From Hyphomicrobiaceae bacterium (GTDB taxonomy: Bacteria > Pseudomonadota > Alphaproteobacteria > Rhizobiales > Hyphomicrobiaceae), in contig JALHMB010000008.1 of assembly GCA_022844275.1 (NCBI GenBank), positions 289,026-353,025 of the forward strand: a stretch of DNA of 64,000 bases. Direction: 5' to 3'. The translations under genes were made by a program, and so were the position numbers. The notes under the pieces are model-generated. The model did no database searches and was not told the origin of the DNA. It worked only from the letters and a program-made list of their open reading frames with translations. This document shows, piece after piece, positions 57,675-64,000 of this stretch (the first letter of the stretch is position 1; each line of letters opens with the position of its first letter).

Positions 57675-59501
57675 ATGTCGAAGGACAGCGTCATCCGGCT
57701 CAAGGAACTGCTCTTCGACAAGGAGAGCCGCGAGCTCAATGTGCTCACGCAACGCCTTGAGGAGATCGCCACGCGTGCCGGCACGGATGCCCGCTTCCGC
57801 AGCAGCGTCGCCGCAACCCTCGAGGGCGCGCTCAGGGATGTGGAGGTCGCCAACCACCGCCAGGTCTCCGATGCGCTCGCGCCCCTCGTCGTGCGGACGG
57901 TCCGTACCGAGGTCGAGGCCAGCAGCGATGCCCTGCCGGGAAAGCTCTATCCCCATATCGGCTCGATGGTGCGCGACTATGTGCGCAGTGCCATCCGCGA
58001 CCTCATGGAGGACATCAACCAGCGCCTCGAGGATGGGCTGACGAAGAACCGCCTCTCGCTGCGTCTGCGGAGCTGGACGACCGGCCGTTCCATGGCAGAG
58101 CTTGCGCTCGCAGATACCGGCCGCTTCGAGGTGGACGAGCTTCATCTCATCCGGCGTGGCTCCGGCGAGCTCCTTGCCCACTGGAGCCGCTCGGCGCCCG
58201 AGGGAGTCCAGCCGGACGGGAAGGATGCCCTCTTCGGCGGCATGCTCACGGCCATGACGGCCTTCATCGAAGAAGTCTACGAGGCCGACAAGGCCGGTCT
58301 GCGCACCATCGATTTCGGCGGCCACACCATCTATCTGCGCGGCTCGCCGATGCACCTGCTCGCCGCCAAGTGCCGCGGCCACGCTGGCGCGGGCCTACAG
58401 ACCCTGCTCGACGAGGAGTTCCTGCGCACGCTGGAAGCAGACGTCACGACGCCGGATCTCGCCGCTCTGGCAGCCCGCCTCGAAGCCGGCATCGCTGAGC
58501 GGCAGGAGAGGATGCGCGAGCAGCAGCGCCGTTCCGGAATGCGGCCGCTGCGCTTCCTGCTGTGGCTGCTGGCACTGGCAATGGCGACATTCTTCGGCTG
58601 GCAGGGCTACGTCACATATAAGACGGACACTCTGCAGGCAGCCGTCGATCGCGTGATCGCAGGGACACCGGCACTCAAGGGCTATCCGACGCGGGCGGAG
58701 GTTGCCCGCGGGGGGACACGCATCGACGTCAGCGGGCTTGCGCCATCCGGCGACATCCGCACGGACCTCCTGAAGCGGCTCCACGATATTGCGCCGGCCG
58801 CCGTGGTCACTGAGAGAATCAGCATCGTTCCAGGTGCCGAGAGCGCGGATCTCGCCAATGATGCCGTCCGCACGCGCGAACGGATCGCCGGCCTCGAAGT
58901 ACGGCTGGACGCGATTGTCGCGACACTCGGCGGCATCACCAAGTTCATGGACGGCATGAATGCCTCGCTCGATACCATGGCACGCTCGGCCACGGTTGCG
59001 TCAGAGCTTCAAGACATCCGCAAAGAAATTGCTGGCCTAACGACGTCGCTCGGTAGCACGGCGAAGTCGGCGACCGTCGACACCGAATTCCAGGCACTGC
59101 GGAGGGAGATCGCGGCCCTGGCGCCGAAGCCCAACCCTCGGGCGGACCTCGAGCGCTGGCTGCAGACGCACGCGATTTTCTTCGCGGATGATACTACCTA
59201 CAGCGTACCGGCAAGGACCGATGCCGCGCTCGATGCGCTCGCGTCCCTCATGCGCCGCACGGACGTCGTGGTTCGCATCATCGGCTACACCGACGAGCGC
59301 GGTTCGACCGACCGCAACCTGCCCTTGGCCCTCGCTCGCGCTGATCGCGTCGCTGCCGATCTCGTGCGCCGAGGTATCGACGCTTCGCGCCTCAGGACTG
59401 TAGGGCGGACTGCCTTGCTCGACATAAGCCAGCGCAGCGGCACATCGAGCCCGAACCGTCGTGTCGCCTTCGAGCCGATCTTCGACGGCGAGGGACAATG
59501 A
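57675..59501 (+). CDS. Membrane OmpA-family protein with cytoplasmic longin/roadblock-like domain
   Basis: A 608-aa protein. Residues 1-130 are helical; about 150-245 (FEVDELHLIRRGSGELLAHW, GGMLTAMTAFIEEVYEADKA, TIDFGGHTIYLRGSPMHLLA) look like a longin/roadblock sensor fold. One membrane span lies at 291-312 (LRFLLWLLALAMATFFGWQG). Beyond it come a BON-like part, a coiled coil and an OmpA peptidoglycan-binding domain (about 500-605, IIGYTDERGSTDRNLPLALA). Unlike usual OmpA proteins it is anchored in the inner membrane. The stop overlaps the GTPase start by 4 bases. Roadblock and longin folds bind small GTPases, so direct contact with the next gene's product is likely. Confidence 0.8.
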   Translation: MSKDSVIRLKELLFDKESRELNVLTQRLEEIATRAGTDARFRSSVAATLEGALRDVEVANHRQVSDALAPLVVRTVRTEVEASSDALPGKLYPHIGSMVRDYVRSAIRDLMEDINQRLEDGLTKNRLSLRLRSWTTGRSMAELALADTGRFEVDELHLIRRGSGELLAHWSRSAPEGVQPDGKDALFGGMLTAMTAFIEEVYEADKAGLRTIDFGGHTIYLRGSPMHLLAAKCRGHAGAGLQTLLDEEFLRTLEADVTTPDLAALAARLEAGIAERQERMREQQRRSGMRPLRFLLWLLALAMATFFGWQGYVTYKTDTLQAAVDRVIAGTPALKGYPTRAEVARGGTRIDVSGLAPSGDIRTDLLKRLHDIAPAAVVTERISIVPGAESADLANDAVRTRERIAGLEVRLDAIVATLGGITKFMDGMNASLDTMARSATVASELQDIRKEIAGLTTSLGSTAKSATVDTEFQALRREIAALAPKPNPRADLERWLQTHAIFFADDTTYSVPARTDAALDALASLMRRTDVVVRIIGYTDERGSTDRNLPLALARADRVAADLVRRGIDASRLRTVGRTALLDISQRSGTSSPNRRVAFEPIFDGEGQ

Positions 59502-60010
59502 TCTCCCGCAAGATCATGCTCCTCGGAGAGATCGGCGTCGGCAAGACATCACTCATTCGCCGTCTCGTAGAGGGGCGCTTTCAGACGGAGTACAAGTCGA
59601 CATTCGGGGTCGAGCTCTATCGCGTGCCGATCACGCGGGCAGGCCCCAACGCAGATCAAGCCATCGAGCTCATCGTGTGGGATACTGACGGAAACTTCGG
59701 CCAGAGCATCTTCCGCCACGTCTACGTCAAGGGCGCCTCCGCCGCGCTCATCATCGGCGATCTCAAGCGGCGCGCGACCCTCGAAAGCATGGTGCACTTG
59801 GCCGAGAGCTTCCAAGACGCGATGCCTGGTCGCCACTTTTCGTTCATTGCCAACAAGGTCGATCTCTTTTCCGATGGCGAGGCCACTGAGCTGCCGGCAA
59901 AGCTCCAGGAGGCACGTCAGCCGGTCCTGCTCACTTCCGCGAAGACGGGTGCCAATGTCGAGGACACGTTCATTGACGCCGCCACCTCAATCCTCCGTCG
60001 TGAAAGCTGA
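59498..60010 (+). CDS. Ras/Rab-like small GTPase
   Basis: A 170-aa GTPase. MLLGEIGVGKTSLIRRLVEG holds the P loop (10-17), STFGVELY the switch-I Thr, WDTDGNFGQ at 61-69 replaces the usual WDTAGQE, NKVD at 119-122 reads the guanine base and TSAKTG closes the pocket. The missing switch-II Gln suggests low intrinsic hydrolysis or help from a partner. It sits between the OmpA-longin membrane protein and a histidine kinase, so it probably relays a state of the envelope. It is a prokaryotic member of the Ras superfamily. Confidence 0.88.
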   Translation: MISRKIMLLGEIGVGKTSLIRRLVEGRFQTEYKSTFGVELYRVPITRAGPNADQAIELIVWDTDGNFGQSIFRHVYVKGASAALIIGDLKRRATLESMVHLAESFQDAMPGRHFSFIANKVDLFSDGEATELPAKLQEARQPVLLTSAKTGANVEDTFIDAATSILRRES

Positions 60011-61163
60011 GGATCCCTCCGAAGAAACGGCGCATCTAATCGCCGCCGGCCGCTTTCTGGCCGAGCACCGTTCCTTCGGCATCGTCTGGATCGATGCTGA
60101 TCTCGTCGTGCGTCGCCGTTTTGGATCGCTCGTGGATTTCGTGACCTTGGATCGCCCGATCGGCGAAAGCGTCCTGGCGCTCATCGGCCTCGAGGAGGAA
60201 CTGGCTGCGCTGCGCGAGGGAACCAGCGAGACGCTTACGATCCCAAATATCATCATGAACAACGGCGTGGCCCTCGCAGAGGTTTCGCCGCACCGGCTCA
60301 GCCTCGACATCTATTGGGACGAGCGCGAGCCGGGCCATCTCATGCTCGTACGCAGTGTTGTGGATCATTCCTCGCTCGAATCCGAGCTCAGGACGCAGAT
60401 GCGCCTGCGTGCGATGGCCGAGGCCGAGCTGATAGAAAAGAGCGAGGCCATCCAGCGCGCCAACCAGGAGCTGGCCCTCGTCAACCGCGATCTCGAAGAG
60501 TTCGCCTACGTCATCTCGCACGATCTCAAGGCGCCGCTGCGCGCCCTACGCTACGATGGCGCCGATGCCGACCGCGCACTGGCGGCCCAGGACCTCGCCA
60601 CCGTGGCGAACAAGCTTGCCGCGATGCGCGATCACCAGAAGCGCATGCTGGCGATGCTCAACGGGCTGTTCGACTACGCGCGTGCGGGCCGCAAGATCGA
60701 AGGCATCGCCATGGCCGATACGCGCCGGCTCGCGGAGGAGGTCGTGGCGGGCCTGGCGCCGCCCGCCGGTATGGAGATCACGGTCGAGGGCACCTGGCCG
60801 CATCTGATGACACTGGCTGCCCCCCTAGAACTCGTCCTGCGCAATCTCGTCGGCAACGCGATCAAGCATCACGACCGCCCCGACGGCCGCGTACGGGTTT
60901 CGGCCCGCATCGGCGAAGACACACTCGACATCACTGTAGAGGACGATGGTCCGGGCATTGCACGCGAGTGGCAGAGCGCGGTTTTTCTGCCGTTCCGCAA
61001 AGTCAATGACGCCGACGGCCCTGAGGACAGCTCCGGCATGGGCCTCGCCCTCGTGCGGCGCACGCTGGAACGGATCGGCGGCACCATACGCCTGCAGTCC
61101 GATGCGCCGGCGAAACGCGGCACGGCCTTCCACGTCCGCTGGCCGCGCATCATTCTCGCTTGA
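60000..61163 (+). CDS. Sensor histidine kinase (soluble, PAS-like N-terminus)
   Basis: I take the GTG at 60000, which overlaps the GTPase end by 11 bases; an ATG at 59955 is possible but its first codons are shadow sequence. In the 387-aa product residues 1-125 form a PAS-like sensor, 125-165 a coiled coil, 165-230 the dimerization domain with His174 in EEFAYVISHDLKAPLRAL, and the ATPase part has LVLRNLVGNAIKHH, EDDGPGIAREW and SSGMGLALVRRTLE. There is no membrane span, so input may come from the GTPase. No response regulator is encoded nearby. Confidence 0.9.
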   Translation: MKAEDPSEETAHLIAAGRFLAEHRSFGIVWIDADLVVRRRFGSLVDFVTLDRPIGESVLALIGLEEELAALREGTSETLTIPNIIMNNGVALAEVSPHRLSLDIYWDEREPGHLMLVRSVVDHSSLESELRTQMRLRAMAEAELIEKSEAIQRANQELALVNRDLEEFAYVISHDLKAPLRALRYDGADADRALAAQDLATVANKLAAMRDHQKRMLAMLNGLFDYARAGRKIEGIAMADTRRLAEEVVAGLAPPAGMEITVEGTWPHLMTLAAPLELVLRNLVGNAIKHHDRPDGRVRVSARIGEDTLDITVEDDGPGIAREWQSAVFLPFRKVNDADGPEDSSGMGLALVRRTLERIGGTIRLQSDAPAKRGTAFHVRWPRIILA

Positions 61164-61175
61164 TGGGCCACCCGC

Positions 61176-61466
61176 CTAGTTGGCCTTCATCATCTTTACA
61201 GGCGACGCGCCGTCCCGCTTGTCGCGCTCACGAGGTGGCGGCGACTGCGGTGAAGCGCGCATCTCGCTCGGCTTGCCGTGGGAAGATACGCGCTTGCCAT
61301 TCACGGCCAGCAGGCACTCGGCGTAGAGATCGAGAAGATAAGCCCTGAACTCATCGCTCGATGGCGACGGCCGGCGCGGATCATCGAGGAGAATATCGCG
61401 CATGAGGTCGTAAGCGACGGCAGCCGGGGAGGTGCGATCGACAGAGGGGTTCAGCTCAAGCGTCAT
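61176..61466 (-). CDS. Hypothetical protein, 96 aa
   Basis: The ATG at 61464-61466 (MTLELNPSVDRTSPAAVAYD) starts a helical, soluble protein (AYDLMRDILLDDPRRPSPSS, DEFRAYLLDLYAECLLAVNG) with a basic, disordered C-terminus. It converges with the histidine kinase gene. No family was recognised. Confidence 0.55.
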   Translation of the reverse strand: MTLELNPSVDRTSPAAVAYDLMRDILLDDPRRPSPSSDEFRAYLLDLYAECLLAVNGKRVSSHGKPSEMRASPQSPPPRERDKRDGASPVKMMKAN

Positions 61467-61557
61467 CAAAGGTCGTCCTTCTGCGTCGGCAGTGTGTTGT
61501 GTCTGAAATCCCGGCCAAATGGCCGACGCGGAACTGCGCTCATCGTTGATACGCGGG

Positions 61558-61797
61558 TCAGCTCGCGGTCTTGGTGCGATGCTTGGCGCCTTGCGACGAC
61601 GGCCCCCGCTTGAAGCTGAGCGTCAGGCTGCCATCGGTCAGCTCCGAGCACTCCACGCGGGCCACGAACGGGTCCGACGCCTCGATCTTCGCAGCCTCGG
61701 CGCAGGCCGCTACCGTCTCGAATGGCTTGAGGTGCACGCTGGGCTCGCCATTCGGCAGGCTCAGCAAAGTAATCATGACAATTATGTTTGGATCCAT
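61558..61797 (-). CDS. Hypothetical protein, 79 aa
   Basis: The ATG at 61795-61797 is chosen (MDPNIIVMITLLSLPNGEPS); the open frame continues upstream with little conservation expected. The product has a beta-alpha-beta pattern (VHLKPFETVAACAEAAKIEA, FVARVECSELTDGSLTLSFK) and a basic tail. No known family. It is on the same strand as the next small gene at 61176-61466, 91 bp downstream. Confidence 0.5.
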   Translation of the reverse strand: MDPNIIVMITLLSLPNGEPSVHLKPFETVAACAEAAKIEASDPFVARVECSELTDGSLTLSFKRGPSSQGAKHRTKTAS

Positions 61798-62021
61798 GGT
61801 TTGGTCCACCTGCGCACGGGTTAGCGTTCGGAGCGGCGAGCCGCTCCCCTGGACGCAAAACGCGATGGTAAGCCCCCGCTCCCCACCTTGCCGGGGCGAT
61901 GCGCACATCTCCCCTCACCCGGCAATGGCCGCCGCCGAATCACCGCAGCAGCCCTCGCCAGTAAGCTTAGAAAAAATGGCAAGAATTCGAGCGCCTTAGT
62001 CTCCTAGCGCGCATTTCGCGC

Positions 62022-62852
62022 CTACCTTCCGGAGATCACACTGATCAGAAAGCGTGCCCCCATGGTCGCGAGCAAAAGCCCGAAACCCACCTCCAGATTA
62101 CGACGCGAGATCCCATGCGCGACACGCACGCCCCATGGCGCCGCCAGCACGCTGGTCGGCACCAGAGCCGCGGCGGCAATCAGACTGACGTAGCCGATCG
62201 TGAACGGCATCGACAGGTCCGTGCCCCAGCCGGCCCACATGAAGCCGATCATGCCGGGAATAGCGATTACGGGCCCGATGCCGGCGGCCGTGCCGACCGC
62301 CGTCTGGATGGGGCGACCGTAGAGCGTCAGCATCATGGTGATGAACGCGCCACCACCAATGCTGAGCAGGGTCGAGACGGTGCCGACAAATGTACCCCAC
62401 AACTCGACCAGCGGACGCCCCGGCAACGAATCCCCGAGCCGCCAGCTATCCCGTCCGAACCAGAGCTTTGTCGCCATACTGAAGGAAAAGGCGACCCACA
62501 CCCACTTGAGCGCCGCGCCGGAGGACACGCTCGCAATCAAGGCGCCCAGCACAACGCCCACCAAAACGCCCGGCGCGAGACGCCGCCATGCCTCCATGTC
62601 GACGCCGCCTCGAGCGCGATGGGCGAGAAAGGAACGGATGGAGGCCGGGATCATGACGGCAAGCGACGTCCCGAGCGCGAGATGCATGCGCTCGGCTGGG
62701 GCGACGCCGAGGAACGAGAACACTTCGTAAAGAATTGGCGCCGCGATACCCCCGCCGCCGATGCCAAAAAGGCCGACGAGGAAGCCCATTCCCAGGCCTG
62801 CCGCTGCGAGCGCTGCAGATATGACCAAGACGTCCAGAGTTGAAATTTCCAC
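62022..62852 (-). CDS. TSUP/TauE-SafE family membrane transporter
   Basis: A 276-aa membrane protein from a GTG at 62850-62852 (VEISTLDVLVISAALAAAGL). Eight or so spans are visible and two family motifs appear: GFLVGLFGIGGGGIAAPILY near the start and TVSTLLSIGGGAFITMMLTL in the second half. The family moves sulfite, sulfoacetate or other small anions. An ATG further upstream (62970) would add an arginine-rich stretch without a signal. Substrate is not evident from the neighbours. Confidence 0.88.
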   Translation of the reverse strand: MEISTLDVLVISAALAAAGLGMGFLVGLFGIGGGGIAAPILYEVFSFLGVAPAERMHLALGTSLAVMIPASIRSFLAHRARGGVDMEAWRRLAPGVLVGVVLGALIASVSSGAALKWVWVAFSFSMATKLWFGRDSWRLGDSLPGRPLVELWGTFVGTVSTLLSIGGGAFITMMLTLYGRPIQTAVGTAAGIGPVIAIPGMIGFMWAGWGTDLSMPFTIGYVSLIAAAALVPTSVLAAPWGVRVAHGISRRNLEVGFGLLLATMGARFLISVISGR

Positions 62853-63149
62853 GGCGTCCCCGCACGTTGCCGGCCACGCCTGGATCGGTCTCGGCCCGGG
62901 CAAGCGATGCCTTCGGACTACCGGGGTGTCAACGAAGAGGTCGCGCCTGCAGCGGCCGCGCACGGCGGTCATGCATTGTGTGCACCGTTGGATAAAGTCC
63001 TTTCGCCGCTGCGGCGCCGTGGAAGTGCCCCAGATTGGCCCCCCTTCTAATCAACTTTTAACCCCCTCGGCTGCTAATGGACGGGCGAGAGCACGCAGAT
63101 ACCGGGCCGTATCACGCGGTTCCGGCAAAAGGCCCCAAAAGGAATTCAC

Positions 63150-63746
63150 ATGCAGATCAATGTGCCCCCCGGAAACAGCGACAACCTCCTGGAAGCACGC
63201 GAGCAGCGCCTGATGGCATTCGCGGCCACCGGCATCGAGAGGTTCTCCGACACGGGCACAGGCAACGCCGCGGCAAGCGTCCTCGCCGTCGCGCGCTCGG
63301 CCGACAGCCCGGTGGTGCGCGCGCTCGTGGCGCTGCGCACGGTTCTTATCGGGAAGTGCATGAACATCCGCCTCGTCATCTCCGATGACGATGTGCCACT
63401 CGATCCCTTCATCGCCGGCACCGACGACCAGAGCAGCGGACATCTCTCCGAGGTACGCATTATTCGCGACCCCCGTCTGCGTGACGCCCACGAGCAGCTC
63501 ATCATCGGCGGCACGTCCGTCTGGTTCGGTGACAGCCTGCGGCGCGACATGAACCGCCGCGATCTTTTCGAGCAGTTTCACGCCGATGCGCCCGACTCCG
63601 CGCGCGTGGCGGCAAATGGCTTCCAGCAGCTCTGGCATCGGACCGAGCCCTGTCTTTCGCTACCTGCTCTCGCCGCGGACAGCCTCAGCGCAGCTCCCGG
63701 AGCCAAGACCGGCAATACCGGTCCCGCCGGCAGCGCGCTTTGCTGA
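63150..63746 (+). CDS. Hypothetical protein, 198 aa
   Basis: An acidic soluble protein with mixed alpha/beta composition (EAREQRLMAFAATGIERFSD, IRLVISDDDVPLDPFIAGTD, QLIIGGTSVWFGDSLRRDMN). It ends in an Ala/Gly-rich tail with no membrane span. No family is recognised. It is a single gene ahead of the broken tRNA-Arg. Confidence 0.6.
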   Translation: MQINVPPGNSDNLLEAREQRLMAFAATGIERFSDTGTGNAAASVLAVARSADSPVVRALVALRTVLIGKCMNIRLVISDDDVPLDPFIAGTDDQSSGHLSEVRIIRDPRLRDAHEQLIIGGTSVWFGDSLRRDMNRRDLFEQFHADAPDSARVAANGFQQLWHRTEPCLSLPALAADSLSAAPGAKTGNTGPAGSALC

Positions 63747-63852
63747 AATTCGGAGGCCGCATCGGCTCAGATGCGGCTCGCGATGCCTAAGTCGGCAGCC
63801 GGATGGCGGTGTTTGCCCTGGCGCCGCCGATGCTGTATCAGAAGCGTTCTCA

Positions 63853-63905
63853 GCACCCGTAGCTCAGCTGGATAGAGTGTCGCCCTCCGAAGGCTGATGT
63901 CAAGG
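63853..63905 (+). tRNA. tRNA-Arg (anticodon CCG), 5' part only
   Basis: GCACCCGTAGCTCAGCTGGA is the acceptor and D-arm start of tRNA-Arg, and the anticodon loop CTCCGAA carries CCG. After the variable loop the expected T arm (GGTTCGAATCC) and the acceptor CGGGTGC are missing; the sequence continues as unrelated DNA. The anticodon stem also has a C-T mismatch and a G-T pair, so the gene is probably not functional. Confidence 0.75.
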
Positions 63906-64000
63906 GCGGCTGGTCTTTAAGTGATGACGAAAAGGAGTTCGTTTACAAAGGTTTGCGAGAAACGCGAGTAGAGCTTCCAACTCACAGGTTTTCCGCGTAA

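Noticed and set aside
63586..63897. Open frame ending in PVAQLDRVSPSEG
   Set aside because: This peptide is the translation of the tRNA-Arg 5' half, a well-known annotation artefact, not a protein gene.
1..64000. CRISPR arrays and cas genes
   Set aside because: No series of regularly spaced identical repeats with unique spacers was found; the 21-bp iterons are contiguous and lack spacers.

Overview
The window looks like chromosomal DNA of an alphaproteobacterium of the Hyphomicrobiales (Rhizobiales) type. The evidence is the high GC content, the gene order M48 protease - DsbA - aroQ - accB - accC that I associate with that order, a propionyl/methylmalonyl-CoA route, and an SOS box of the alphaproteobacterial form GTTC-N7-GTTC in front of umuDC. 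No species can be named from the sequence alone.

Positions 1 to about 40850 are accessory DNA with plasmid/integrative-element character. It abuts the 3' end of a tRNA-Gly(CCC) gene (40850-40924, minus strand), a common integration site. The left end (1-10.8 kb, mostly minus strand) holds a radical SAM fragment, a DNA methyltransferase, small plasmid-type proteins, a secreted patatin, a PcfJ-like protein, an HTH protein, a frameshifted ardC anti-restriction gene and umuDC, separated by hairpin-rich non-coding stretches. Cargo follows at 10.9-16.8 kb: a surface-polysaccharide cassette (microprotein, acetyltransferase, flippase), a MntA/HepT-type toxin-antitoxin pair, an IS66 remnant and an 830-aa nuclease-NTPase that looks like a single-gene defence protein. 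The transfer section (17-30 kb) has two relaxases of different families (MOBP-like with MobC; MobA/MobL-like MOBQ), a TraG/VirD4 coupling protein, an unusual M48 metallopeptidase and a lipoprotein. A palindromic origin of transfer lies between the MOBQ relaxase and traG. No VirB-type secretion genes and no integrase are visible, so the element appears mobilizable, or its remaining genes lie further left.

The maintenance section (31-37 kb) holds a DUF4143-type ATPase under a long palindrome, a nuclease with a zinc ribbon, an iteron origin (DnaA-like box, 21-bp iterons, AT-rich 12-13-mers, larger inverted iterons), repA, a ribbon-helix-helix partner, parA and an array of twelve same-strand CGAACG hexamers that is probably the partition site. 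Between this and the tRNA lie a VOC protein, an exported trypsin-like protease and an exported protein with two trypsin-co-occurring (trypco2-like) repeats. An ~88-bp motif with the potential to fold into two hairpins occurs twice (20187-20275 and 37501-37587).

Positions 41-63.8 kb read as core chromosome: FkbM methyltransferase with a discoidin domain, methylmalonyl-CoA mutase, M48/TPR protease, DsbA, AroQ, AccB, AccC, propionyl-CoA carboxylase alpha subunit, a BadH-like dehydrogenase, BoxA and a cupin. A compact operon then encodes a coiled-coil protein, a membrane OmpA protein with a longin/roadblock-like cytoplasmic domain, a Ras/Rab-like GTPase and a histidine kinase. Two palindromic elements with the same architecture but different arm sequences sit side by side between pccA and the dehydrogenase. 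The window ends in the 5' half of a tRNA-Arg(CCG) whose T arm and 3' acceptor are missing, suggesting another junction with foreign DNA.
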